Below, piece after piece: positions 43,689 through 54,572 of a DNA stretch of 64,000 bases; position 1 is the stretch's first letter; every line of letters starts with the position of its first letter. The position numbers and the translations under genes are program-made. A model generated the notes under the pieces. It did not search any database. It worked only from the letters and a program-made list of their open reading frames with translations, and was not told where the DNA came from. The stretch is taken from the NCBI GenBank assembly GCA_010093605.1, contig MU004183.1, positions 2,046,001 to 2,110,000 on the forward strand, in the 5' to 3' direction. This DNA is from Lophium mytilinum (Eukaryota; Ascomycota; Dothideomycetes; Mytilinidiales; Mytilinidiaceae).

Positions 43689-44636
43689 TACGGAATTCGA
43701 CTACGAGGTTCACTTCTTGAAGATGTGTGGTAAAGAGTACGTCCGGGGGAAGATCGGGGGGGTCATCTGTATATCGTAACACTACGTTAGCGAAATGAAT
43801 CTCAACTTACTAGTTATCGCAGGCCTGAATTGCAGGGTCAGGAACTTTACATCGGTGGGTCCTTCCGTTAAATACCTTTGAGTTGGCCTGAGGGTATATT
43901 CACGTTGTCAAAATACAGCCTAATACATACTAATTTAGAGCAGATAAAACCCGCCCTCAATGTTATGGCTCTAGCTACTATTAACCTAAATAGCAATATT
44001 ATAAACTTTACATTGGTAAGACTATTAAGCTAATAGCGTCTAGGGTATCTTGAAGCTACATTTGTATTATTAAAGTGCAGAGTAAGTAAACTTAATTGAT
44101 CTCTAATTTATAAATCCAGCTACTGTTGACCTAATTAGCGGTGTCATAAACTCCACATCGGTAAAACTGTCAAGCTAATAACATCTAGAGTGTTTCGAGG
44201 CCATATATATGCTGTTAAAGTGCAAAGTAAGTATGCTTGATTTAAAGTGGAATGAAGCTCGACCTCTAATTCTACTAGTTCACCAACGACCTCGTTCAGA
44301 ATCTAACCCTTATTAATCTTACTATGCGGATTGATGGCTTGCTCTACCTCTTATACGCCAATTAACATTAGAGTCCAGAAGCGAACCACTCGGCCCCCAA
44401 GCTACTTGGGTCAGCCATCTTAGATAATCGAGAGCGCGACTGACGCTTCTTATATCTTAAGAGAAATTATCATAACCGAACATTCCTGCTGCCTCTCTCC
44501 TTCACGACTATCACTACAATCTCACGAACCTCAGCCTTACAGAAACCAGGCTTAGCTGTCACACACTCCCCCTAGCACTGGCTGGCGCGGTCCCAACTCA
44601 AGCTCCAAATATCCACATCAGACTCTCTGTACATGA
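43689..44636. other. AT-rich intergenic stretch with repeats
   Basis: Between the monooxygenase and the Cys-rich membrane protein lies a non-coding, AT-rich stretch. At about 43800-44260 it contains diverged direct repeats (described separately). Nothing else is seen. Confidence 0.6.
43830..44250 (+). repeat. Diverged direct repeats, about 146-bp period
   Basis: Two copies of about 130 bases begin at 43973 and 44119: GCTACTATTAACCTAA... and GCTACTGTTGACCTAA..., sharing CATTGGTAAGACT/CATCGGTAAAACT and GTGCAGAGTAAGTA/GTGCAAAGTAAGTA. A third, poorer match containing AACTTTACATCGGTG lies near 43850. Differences are mostly C to T or G to A, as RIP would make. Confidence 0.65.
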
Positions 44637-45460
44637 TCACTTCGGGGATGTCGGCAACTCAGCCACGGGAATGCTGTCCAGCTCCGGCGTCGCATGAGGA
44701 GCGGTATGCCCGTACTTCTGCTGTATCTCGTTCCCACCAGCCTCATGCAGCAGATTCACTCCGTTGACTCCACTATATAACGTGCTACCATCTAGTTCTA
44801 CACTAGATCTCGACTGTTTCCGCTTTCTGCGAAGCGAGAACCAGATAACGGCTACTAGAAGCGCGAGCCCGACCACTCCGCCAACCACGCCTCCAGCTAT
44901 GGCGCCCGTGTTCGATTTCTCAGAGGTATTTGCTGTAGGCGTTGAAGTATGTATTGGGACCTGGCTTGACTGGCTCAACTGGCTTGACGTGGAAATCGAA
45001 ATGGTGGTAGATGATGTAGCGCTGGCGGAGGAAGAAGAAGACACTACACGCACATCTATCGTGAGCTCTCCGCCTTCCAAATAGGAAACCAGGCTCTCAG
45101 CTTACCTTGCCCCGTCGACACTATCCGCAGCTCTAGTTCCCCAGACGTCGTATTGTATCCCGGTTGCCCACAGCCATTGCTATCCGTCGTCGTATTCGCA
45201 TACCCCACTTCGTCTTTCTGGCAGCAGAAGAAGCCGCCATTATCGTACATGTCCCAACTGTCATTCGCGCAGTGGGCGTCAGCTAGCAGCGTCGCAGTGC
45301 AGTTCTGCCCCGAGGGACAGCAGGCAAGGTTATATTGATGCGGACACACATAACCGGATGGACAGCAACCACGAAACGGCGAGACTGTAGTGCCGCAGTT
45401 TATGTTCCCAGTGGGACAGGATCCATTGTGTCGCAGGGCGAAGCCTGTGTGTATGGACAT
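44637..45460 (-). CDS. Cys-rich, Ser/Thr-rich single-pass membrane protein
   Basis: The model is two exons, 45460-45106 and 45055-44637, with a 50-nt intron ending in CGATAG; shorter acceptors are also in frame. The N-terminal part has many paired Cys (CCPSGYVCPHQYNLACCPSG, FFCCQ) like a small fungal disulfide-rich wall/sensor domain. A Ser/Thr-rich linker (VVSSSSSASATSSTTISIST) is followed by a transmembrane segment GAIAGGVVGGVVGLALLVAV, then basic residues (RRKRKQ), so the topology is outside Cys domain, inside short tail. No signal peptide is seen at the start MSIHTGFALRHNGSCP; an upstream exon carrying it, ending near 45465 with CACACAG, is likely missing. Such Ser-rich single-pass proteins resemble fungal wall-stress sensors, but the role is inference. 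Confidence 0.7.
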
Positions 45461-46296
45461 GCCGCATGTGGTATGTATGCAGAATTGAAATGGCTACAAA
45501 GGAACGAATGAGGTGTGGGCGTATGCAACAGTGTGATTAAGGTTTATGCACTATGACTTCGAAGGGCGCTCTATTGCCGGAAATGGTACTCGGTTCCAAA
45601 GAAACATATGTGTACGGGGAGAATAAGATGTCACGTGATGAAAAGAAAGACGACAAGTGACAAGTGTTCAGGCAGCAACCGTTGATCTCTCGTGATGACA
45701 CAATGGGAGCAAGGCTTACTATATATACGGTCGTTGCCCAGCCAAAAGATGCTGCGGCATCTTGGCTGTGCCGATCGCTGGGGCGCAAGAATTGCCTAAT
45801 GTGTAACCCTGGACCGCGATACAAGCCTTGGATTGGCTGGGCGCATACTTATTCTTCTCATAGCCCATGGTACCCTTCGTAATATAGCCCCCAAGAAATG
45901 CTGTGGAACGTAGGAAACTGTGTTACGAGGAGTCGTTCTTGACCGGCGAGCGCGGTGATACTCTCCGCCTACCATTAGAGAAGGCGGGAGCCTTGCTGCA
46001 AGGCTGGGCGGAAAGTTGAAATGGGGTATTCTTGGCATCATACTTGGCGGGATATTCAAACCACTTATCCGCGCGCATTGGTTAGGCGTTTCGTTGTTAA
46101 ATAAATGGCGTAGCCGAAAGTGAGCTTACTACATCTCCGATTTCTAGGGGAACAACCCGGGAACCGCATCCTTCTCGGCATATGGAAATGTGGAGATACC
46201 GCTTCATACAAGACGAAAACTGATAATTCGTGCGGGCGTCGCTTACGTTTCCTCTTCATTTCGCGTAAGAGAGGGCCCTCAAGCACTTTCACGCGA
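45461..46296. other. Intergenic, no supported gene
   Basis: 836 bases upstream of the Cys-rich membrane protein. It may contain a missing signal-peptide exon of that gene. Open frames at 45537-45824 and 45796-46059 have no recognisable content. Confidence 0.4.
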
Positions 46297-47232
46297 TCAA
46301 TCGGTTACCGGTAGCCGCTCGATGGTGCCCGGCTCTTTGTGAAAACAGGACCTGACCGCGACCATGTACATCTGGTCACTATCCGGAGCAGGAACATTTC
46401 GAATTTCCACAGCACAAGGACAACGGAAACCGCTGGCCTCCATTACGCAGCACTGAAAGCATATTGTCGAGGTAATGCCAGAGCGTACTTCAAGCAGGTC
46501 CCAGGCGAGCTCAAGAACGGTTTCATTGTTGAGACGAGTGTGTGAACACAACGATACGTCTAAGTCTTGTAGTGCCATCTTGATTTTGGCTTGGGTGGCT
46601 TTCTGCCCAATGACTAGTGGGTATACCGAGACGATGCGATAGGTTCTGGTATCCCGGGGCCATTCGCTAACGATCATTGGGATTCCGAATGGTATTGGAA
46701 CTGCGTACGAGCGATGACTGGGATCTTGGCACGTGGCCCTGGTCCAGTAGTCTTCCGTATGTGTGGTGGTCGTATGTGTGAAAACTGTGTTTGTGGTGGC
46801 CACAGGTATGGTCGTGAGTGTGGTCATATGTGTGGTAGGCATACTGATGATTTCATCGTGGGTGAAGCTACGGTGGTCACAGAGTTTGACTTTATTACAG
46901 CGGCGCGCGATTGCTCGATTGCATCTCTGCTCCGGCGTGAAGTAATAGCTTGGATGGCGGGTCCTACACACGCTGCACCAGATGCGGGATTGTAGCTGCT
47001 GCGCTCGCCAGGGTAGTTGATAACTTCGGCGAAGAAAGCCTGTCTCTAGGGCTAGTATTTCTGGATCGAATTCGTTGAGAGGAAAGATCCCAGACCCGAG
47101 TCGCAGTAGGCCTCGGATCGTCTTGCATGTTTGGCGGAATGCGATTGTAGAGATTGTAGTAAGGTGATCTCCAAGCTCTAGCAGGAGCAGTACAGGTAGT
47201 TGAAGAATGAGACTCCTGTGAGAGTTATGCAC
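46297..47232 (-). CDS. F-box-like fungal protein, 5' end uncertain
   Basis: The minus-strand frame starts with a GTG at 47232 and reads 311 residues. Its first 45 residues look like an F-box (LILQLPVLLLLELGDHL then a helix, AFRQTCKTIRGLLR), typical of fungal F-box-like proteins in which this pairs with Skp1. A Cys/His cluster (WCSVCRTRHPSYYF, RRCNKVKLCDH) follows and a second at the end (CFQCCVMEASGFRCPC). The middle has a Thr/His-rich low-complexity tract encoded by a TGTG-rich stretch (near 46755-46845). The lack of an early ATG means a first exon probably lies upstream near 47230-47330. Function inferred only as a possible ubiquitin-ligase adaptor. Confidence 0.55.
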   Translation of the reverse strand: MHNSHRSLILQLPVLLLLELGDHLTTISTIAFRQTCKTIRGLLRLGSGIFPLNEFDPEILALETGFLRRSYQLPWRAQQLQSRIWCSVCRTRHPSYYFTPEQRCNRAIARRCNKVKLCDHRSFTHDEIISMPTTHMTTLTTIPVATTNTVFTHTTTTHTEDYWTRATCQDPSHRSYAVPIPFGIPMIVSEWPRDTRTYRIVSVYPLVIGQKATQAKIKMALQDLDVSLCSHTRLNNETVLELAWDLLEVRSGITSTICFQCCVMEASGFRCPCAVEIRNVPAPDSDQMYMVAVRSCFHKEPGTIERLPVTD

Positions 47233-48647
47233 GCCTGCCTGCCTACGTGCTTCGGGACTCCTTTCGCCAGGTATTAGGGTGATTAGCTTCTCAAAAGCCC
47301 TGCGAAATCTTGTTAGCAGCGATAGGTGAAGGTAGTGTCAAAGACAACTGGAGGAATATAGAGATAAGGACTGCGGCTCTCTCTGGACCAGAGATGGAAC
47401 ACACCCTTTGTTTCGAGAGCAACGTAACATTCCTGCGTCTATGCACGGTTTTGAGAGCAATATGATGCGATAAGTCGAGCGGTAGTTGATACAGACGAAC
47501 GTTGCGGTTCCCAGTAGTGGAGCTTGTAGAGATGAAGGAGGCGAATGGAAGAACTGGGTGGACAGCAAGAATTTATTCTATCGGATATCAAATGGGTGTG
47601 GCACAACGATGAGCGGGAGTAAAATAGAAAAGCAATCCAGACCAGATGTGTGGCCTAAAGCTGTTGAATTGAAGATGGTGAGGAAGCTAGCTATTGTGTG
47701 GAAGGGGGAGACATATACAAAGAATGCTGAGTAAGCCCGCAAGAGAGGAAGGGGCCCGACACTGAGTAGCTGGGCTCTGGTTAGGTGTGCGAAGCATATA
47801 GAGCATGACATTACTAACCATCTGAAACTCTAGCTGATCGTACAGCAACGTCGTCATATACATCTGTACACTTTTCTGTAATGTTTATGATGTCTCATAG
47901 TAGCTTTAAGATTCTAAGGAGAAATTAGGCATCTTGAACAGCTTGGTAAACTCGCGAGCCCACTTCAAACAGTGTCAGAGTAGGGTATAAACAATTGGAC
48001 TGTGCTCTGTTACCCCTGATGCCTATTAGTCCGTTGGGGGCCTACGCGCATTGACAAGAGATTGTACGCATAACTATGACAAGGCACTGGACGCTTGAAT
48101 CACCGGAAATCTAATCGTTCGGGCATCGACTTCAGTCATCAATGACATTCTTATTCAGACTTGCTTGATATAGTTGGATCTGAGCGGGGTTTCCAATCGG
48201 CCATTAAGGTCCTCGCATCCCATCGAGATCAGGAGTGAGTATGGGCATCTTGGTACCGACAAATACTCGTGGGAACTCTTATCAGGATATCTGACTCGCG
48301 GTCAAGGGTAAGAGCACAAGCTTTGAAAGCCGTTAGGATCGTGAAGAGTAGGCAAGTGAACCGCAATGATAATCCTTCATCAAGAGCTTTGCAACCTCGT
48401 GCGCGATTCGAAAATCTGACCCCACCTAGCTGGACAATTCCGTCATCTGGATGTAAGGAATGAATTACCGCGTACTGAAGTTAGCCTTGTTATTTCGAAA
48501 GTGTAGATTTTCTTCCTTTCCGACTAGTCACGGAGCTCTTATGGCCAGCTCGAGATATTGGACCGACGAGATCCATGAGATCCGAGCTAGTAGTATCACT
48601 TTGAACTTCATGGGTCAACGGTGTCGACTTTGTTACCCTCAGCCACT
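47233..48647. other. Intergenic, no supported gene
   Basis: 1.4 kb between the F-box-like gene and the sterol glucosyltransferase. A missing first exon of the F-box-like gene may lie near 47300. Otherwise no domain-bearing frame is seen. Confidence 0.45.
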
Positions 48648-51244
48648 TCAAGTTCCGCTCGATGGGGTTGGAGGCGCAGAATCATCGCGCCGCAGACTTC
48701 TCGATGTACTCGCCGAGCGACTAGAGTCTCTCGTCGAAGATTTCGACAAACTCCACGACGAACTGGCTCCGCTTGTCTCCTTCTTCAAGTCCGGCGCTAG
48801 CTCATTCCACCTCGTAAGCACCTCCATCCTCTCTTCTTCAGTTGAGTTTTTAACCTCTTCAAATCCGAGCGCGAAATGTGCTGCGAGAATAAAACTTAGG
48901 GTACCTGAGCCCATTCTCTTTTTGATCGTGTCGTAGACTGCGCGGATGCCGTAAGGCTTGCCGCCTATGACAAGACCGCGTTTGGGAAACAAGACATGTC
49001 CAAATCCCTTTCCTAAGCCTTTACCGAAACCGCGCCAACCGTCTGCTCTGGCTCCTTTATACGGTTCGTACACAATACCTGCGTAGGCTTTGCCGACGTT
49101 GATGGGCCAGTGAATAATGCCAGACGCAAGTGAGCCCAGAGTATTGAGCACAGGGTTGGCGCCGGTAGCATTGGAGATGACAGTGCTCTCTGCAACCGCA
49201 TACTCGTAGGGGCGGTAGAGGCGAAGTTGATTGACATCAAGCATACGCTCGTTGCCCAATACTGTTGCCGCAAATGCGCTGAGCCGTACATCGGCGGTCG
49301 TAGAATCTTTCGTCTTGACGCGCCATACTGCTGGACGACTGGGCACCATCGCGCAACGGAGGCTGTCAACGTGCATTTGGGCGTGGAAACTTGCCGCACC
49401 AGCCTCACATCCTTTTTCTTCGCGGATACGCTCGCCTAACTCACGAGCCCGCTCGAGAGTCTCCGGTTTCAGTGCATGGAGGATGCTATCCGCGAGTCCT
49501 TGCGCCGTAAGGTCCTTGTACGGAATCGGCGAAGGTCCTGCACCGGCGCGTGCAACCATGGCACCCCAAAAGGGCTGGTCGCCGAAGAAAGGTACGATGA
49601 CGGTTGGACGCCCCAGTGCAATGCCAGCAGCGGTTGTGCCAGCGCCACCGTGGTGAACCACACAAGAGACGTGTTGGAATAGCCAATCGTGTGGGCAATT
49701 GCCGAGCATAAAGACGTTGTCAGGTTTAGCAAGATCATCCCCACCGAGGCCGCCCCAACCTTTCGATACTAGCGCGCGTTGACCGGTCTTTCGTACAGCG
49801 TCGAATATAAGCGTAGTCATTGCATTTGGGTCGTCCACAACGATTGATCCAAAACCGATATACACTGGTGGAGGGCCTGCAGCCAGGAATGCTGCGAGGT
49901 CAGACTCCGGCTGGTAGTTGGAGGCTAGGGACAGGAAATAAAAGCCTGATATATCGATATAACTGCCCCAGTCCTTAGGTTTCGGAATCAAGGCTGGAGA
50001 CCTGTTGGACGTGTTAGCCTCAAAGCCCTCAGAGGGTTGGGAACAAGCACACAAAGGTCAAGCATACCAACAGTAGGTGTACGGTATTCGTAGCCGATGG
50101 AGCATGGTGGTCGCCGCGGCTTGAGTGATTTCTTCAAGACCGAGTGTCTCTTTCCTAAACTTGTTGGTGATATCCCCAAGACCCTGCCAAGTCATCATAT
50201 CAACGAGTGTATAGCTCATTTCGTTCGTCATACTGCCGGTGGCATTGGATGATTTAATATTCGCTATTGGATGCGGAAAATCGTGGGTCGGAGACCAAGG
50301 CATGCTAAAAGACCCTCAATTAGCGCATGTACCCACTACTAGATAAGAGGCAAGATTGGACACGCACGTGAACATGAGATGCAGCGGGATGCCGAGCTTT
50401 TCTGCGCAATGTATATGCGCGAAACTTGGCGGATTGGCAATGATGGCATGGGCAATGAAGGGAGGCTTCGATTTCGGGGCGTTCGGGGTGTTTTCATCCG
50501 CCTTCTCGACTTCGTCCGCGTCGGCGCATGATTTCCAGCATCCTTCGAGTATCTCGGCCATGCCCTTCCGTCTCTTGCCTACATCGCCGGCCTTGAGCGA
50601 CTTCATTCCTGGAATGAGACCTGGGTTCTTGACCATGAAAGCCATCAATTCAGCTGGGTCACCGCCAATCTCGAAGAACTCCAAGCCATTCTCCTCGACG
50701 AACTTCTTGAAGGTCCCGTGTGTAGCAATACGGACGCGGTGTCCGTAGCTGTTCTTCAATTCTCGACCAAGCGCAACGAACGGCTGCACGTCCCCTCGCG
50801 AGCCAACAACATGGACGACAATGTTGAGAGGCGGAGGCGCCTCATATAGCTCGCCGTAGGGTGTTGGTGTGTATAATGGTGATGGGGCTTCGGGCTGTTC
50901 TTGTAGGGACGCATGCTGGAGCTGCTCAATCTCTTTCGCAAGTCTCTCATCGGTTTCGTTTATACGTATTTCCAGGCGCCCGTCATCTAGTTCCTTAGTC
51001 AGCTCAGATCACGAAGAAGACCTGGTGAGGTAAAGAACACGGAGTAGGAGAAAAATGTGATGTCATGTTTGAGGCCGGGTGAATTAGGCGTCTATAGAGA
51101 GGACTGACTGCTGACTTGGGCTTGAGTGCTGAGTCCATCCTGGCGTATATCGAGAGTTCCTGTGGCATCGTTGTATGTCGGAGGAGGCTCATTCAGTAGC
51201 GGAGGAGCCTCTTCTGAATGCGCAAGAGGATTAGTTGAAGCCAT
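48648..51244 (-). CDS. Sterol 3-beta-glucosyltransferase family protein (UGT80/ATG26-like)
   Basis: Four exons on the minus strand: 51244-51109 (boundary approximate, another donor 5 nt away also joins), 50986-50368, 50304-50068 and 50001-48648; 781 residues, all phases agree. The N-terminal GT28 domain begins [20 protein letters not shown]; the C-terminal nucleotide-sugar part has [20 protein letters not shown] and [20 protein letters not shown]. This pairing of GT28 and UDP-glucosyltransferase signatures is typical of sterol glucosyltransferases. There is no PH/GRAM domain as in ATG26, so it is the shorter class. The C-terminus ends in a Ser-rich, likely phosphorylated tail. Substrate sterol or lipid cannot be told. 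Its start lies 266 bp from the terminus of the RIP-mutated transposon. Confidence 0.9.
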
Positions 51245-51509
51245 TGAAGCTTTTTGGTGCGCCCAATGGCATGGGACGCGTCTGCAAGGAGAAGAGGGGC
51301 ACAGCTGCAAGCTTCGAATCTCCGCACCGGGGAACACTTTGGAGCGATCCAGTCAGGGTCAAACGTGAGACTTTGGTGAAGTATCCATATATGCACAATG
51401 ACTAAGAGCCAATGTTTAAAAGCTCAGGATGAACAGTGCAGGTATGCCGCCCCTCCACAGCTCTAGGCGGCGAAGCCTTCGCCAAGTAGCGCCGGGGCTG
51501 AAGCTCAAG

Positions 51510-51712
51510 ATTTGTCGTATTCAAAACGGAGTACATTCCTTGGCGTTTTTCTCCGTGCACCCCCCCTAATTTTATAAGCGCGCGCCTGGGATTATAGATA
51601 GGTTATACCTTAATTTTTAACCACTTTTTAATGTGCCTATTTTAATTATTAGTAAGGCCTCTTATATATATATTAGAGCTTATATACTAATAATTTTTAG
51701 TATTTCTAGTAT
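51510..51712 (+). repeat. Left terminal inverted repeat
   Basis: It begins ATTTGTCGTATTCAAAAC and includes a run of C (GCACCCCCCCTAATTTT) and GCGCGCGCC. The right copy, read in reverse, matches it base for base except mostly transitions (for example CCGTGC to CCATGC). TAC...GTA just inside could be a TA target site, so the exact element border is uncertain. Confidence 0.8.
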
Positions 51713-52439
51713 AAGTTAATAACTTAATCTATAGTTAAATCCTCCTCTCTACTAGTGCGTAAACCTAACTCTAGAATTAAACCCTAATATTAGCCTTATA
51801 GCGCCTAGATATTATGCAGCTCCTCTAGCTTAATAAGCACCCTAAATAGATTACTAAGGTTATTTATATCTACTAGAAGATAGTATATAATATAGAAAAA
51901 TATATAATTCTCTATAGCGCGCCCGTAAGGCCTCTATAAATTAAGATAGAATAGCTAAAAAGACTTACTATAGTAGATAAAAAGGTAGTGCTCTAATAGC
52001 TTATAGAAGATAGCTAGTATAATTAAAATAAGATTTAAATATAGCTTAATCTTAAGTATAGTATTAAAGTTTTATAGCTAACTATATTACGCATAATAAA
52101 GAGAAATAAATAGAGTAAGAAGTAGGCCTAGCGCTAGTTAAACCGCGCAAGTAAGAAGTTAAGATTAAAGTACTTAGAGCTTACTAGTTACTATAAGCTA
52201 GAAGATTTTATCTTTTTTAATAAGTCTATATTTAATAAGAAGACTAGCTAGCGCTATTATATATATATATCTATTAGAAGTTCTATATACTACTAGAGAC
52301 CTATAAATTATAGAAATATATAGAGTATATATATAGTAATAAGTATAGTAGAGTAGCTACTATATATAGCTATATAAGAGGGCTACTTTAATACTAAGAA
52401 GTTCTAAAGCTAGGTTATTACTACTCTTCTACTAGCTAT

Positions 52440-52870
52440 AGAAGGTAAGTTTAAGGGCTGCTTAAAGGTTATTATTCTAGATAATATTAGAATATATACT
52501 AAGAAAGCTCTTATATACATAATCTAGGTATAAGAATATCTAGTATATTTTCTACTACTATACTTACTAGATTTTAACTCTATAGAGTTAACCTTTACTA
52601 TACTAAAAATATAGATCCGCAGGCGTTACTATTACCTACGCCCGGCCTATTATAACTTTAGTAACTTTCTAAGGGCTACTATTAAGTAGAGCTAGTATAA
52701 TTATTTTACTTAAAAGTAGTTCTATTATATAGCTAGAGAAGTATACTATATAAGAGAAGAGATAGATAGAATTTAGGCTAAGCTAGATGCGTATAAAAGA
52801 GGTAATATTAATACTTAGATTAAGAAGAAGTAGATAGAGAAGTAAGTTAAGGCCTAAGTATATACTATAT
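52440..52870 (+). pseudogene. Relic Tc1/mariner DDE transposase
   Basis: In plus frame 1, bases 52471-52490 read IILDNIRIY, matching the second-Asp block of DDE transposases, and 52561-52587 read YLLDFNSIE, matching the YSPDLNPIE block, followed by ELTFTILK and IRRRYYYLRPAYYNF. The frame is interrupted by several TAG/TAA codons where a Gln or Trp would be expected. It is a broken, inactive copy. I see no intact transposase elsewhere in the island. Confidence 0.75.
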
Positions 52871-54221
52871 ATAGTCTTTCTATTTAATATATACTCTATA
52901 TATAGCCTTACTATTTTTTATATACTCTTTAAGCTAAGGCTTAAGTATTAGTACTAGTAGATAATCTATAGCTTATATATTAGTGCAGGGTAAAGTTATA
53001 TAGTAAAGCTTAATAGCTATTATTTATTTTTCTATATATTCTTACCTTTCTTTTAACTTTCTTTTTTCTTTAGACTCTATATACTATTAATTACTACCTC
53101 TATAATACTATAGCTAATAATACTATAGCTAATAATGCTAGTAATTAGGGCTCTATTAATAGCCTTATTAATAACATCCTTATAGAGCCCTCCCCCTCTC
53201 CGCCTCTTACTACGCACCTCTTTAGGCCCCTTAGGGTTTACCTAGATTCTTTAGTAATATAGATAGTAGCGGCTAGGCCGCTTCTTACTAAGAAGAAGAT
53301 AATAGGCGTTTAAGCTAAAGATAAGGCGCTAGAAGCTTCCTCTAGTAAGAGTCTAGAGAATTCTAGCCCTTAAAGGCTTTATATAGTATATAGTAGGCCT
53401 ATACACCCCCTTTCTACTCTTACTATTAGTAGAGATATCTATAATATACCTAATTAGAAGAAGAATAAAAATAAGAAAAAAGAAGAGAAAACTAATCCCC
53501 CTCTACTATATATAATTTCTAGTATAGTAGCTTAAGAATCTAGCTAACCTATTTATATAGAAAGCGCTGCGCTTACTACCTACCCTCTCCTCTTACTATT
53601 ACTATTATTCTAGGCCTGCTAACTCCCTCTTAGTATACTAATAACTTTACTACTACTTTTAGCTCCTCTACTATTACTATAGCCCTCTAAGAGCGCTTCT
53701 ACCGCGCTAAGCTTATTTATATAGAGCTTATTAATAGCTAATATAGCTAGAATTAGGTAGGCCTAGCCTATAGTATATATCTAGAGTGCGCCTAGAATAT
53801 ATCTACTAGGGGCTATTATTAGTATAATATTAATTTCTATACTAATAATAATCTAGGTAGTAAATATAGTATATATAGGGTTAGAAGTAAGTACTATACT
53901 TAGGTTAATACTGCGGAAGATATAGTAGCGTTTAAGTGGGCTCTAAAGCCTAGGGCTAGTTATACTAGAAGAAAGAAGTAGAGAATTAAGCCTATTTAAC
54001 CGTGCACTTAGAAACTATAACTATAACTTTAAAAGTTTATTACTACTAATTAATATTTCTATATAGTTAGTACGCGGATATAAATATATATATCTAAATA
54101 TATAATTTAGCTATCTATTTATATAATTTAGACTTATATTTACTAAGATATAATAAAGTAATAGATTCTATCTCTATATAGCCTTTCTATTTTATATATA
54201 CTCTATATAGTATCTAACTTA

Positions 54222-54432
54222 AGGCTTAAGTATTAGTAGTAAGAATCTTATTTTAATATTTTATAGCTTAAGTATTAGTAGTAAGAATTCTATTTTAAGG
54301 CTTAAGTATTAGCGCAGAGGAAATTTGCCCTGCGCTAATACTTAAGCCTTAAAATATTAAAATAAGATTCTTACTACTAATACTTAAGCCGTAAAATATT
54401 AGAATAGAATTCTTACTACTAATACTTAAGCT
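54222..54432. repeat. Large palindrome inside the transposon island
   Basis: Two arms of about 100 bases, each made of copies of a unit with GGCTTAAGTATTAGTAGTAA spaced about 41 bases, meet near 54325 with GCGCAG...CTGCGC at the centre. A related motif (TTAGTGCAGGG) also occurs near 52980-52995, so the palindrome may be a head-to-head junction of two nested elements. Confidence 0.75.
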
Positions 54433-54514
54433 ATAAGATATTAAGATATATTTTTATATTTTACTAGCACTAATACTTAAGCCTTAAACTATAAATACCC
54501 TTTAATTAATAGGT

Positions 54515-54572
54515 AGTATATATATTATAGGTAGTATATATATTATAGGTAGTATATATTAAATAGATAGTA
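54515..54572 (+). repeat. Short tandem repeat, about 18-bp unit
   Basis: The unit ATTATAGGTAGTATATAT occurs about three times in a row, with a degenerate further copy, in the AT-rich island. It is best seen as local slippage in low-complexity sequence. Confidence 0.7.

Noticed and set aside
46755-46845. TGTG-rich stretch as a microsatellite
   Set aside because: It is imperfect and encodes the Thr/His-rich tract of the F-box-like protein on the other strand.
48460-48936. Plus-strand 158-residue frame over the glucosyltransferase 3' end
   Set aside because: Antisense shadow of the Ser-rich tail of a well-supported gene.
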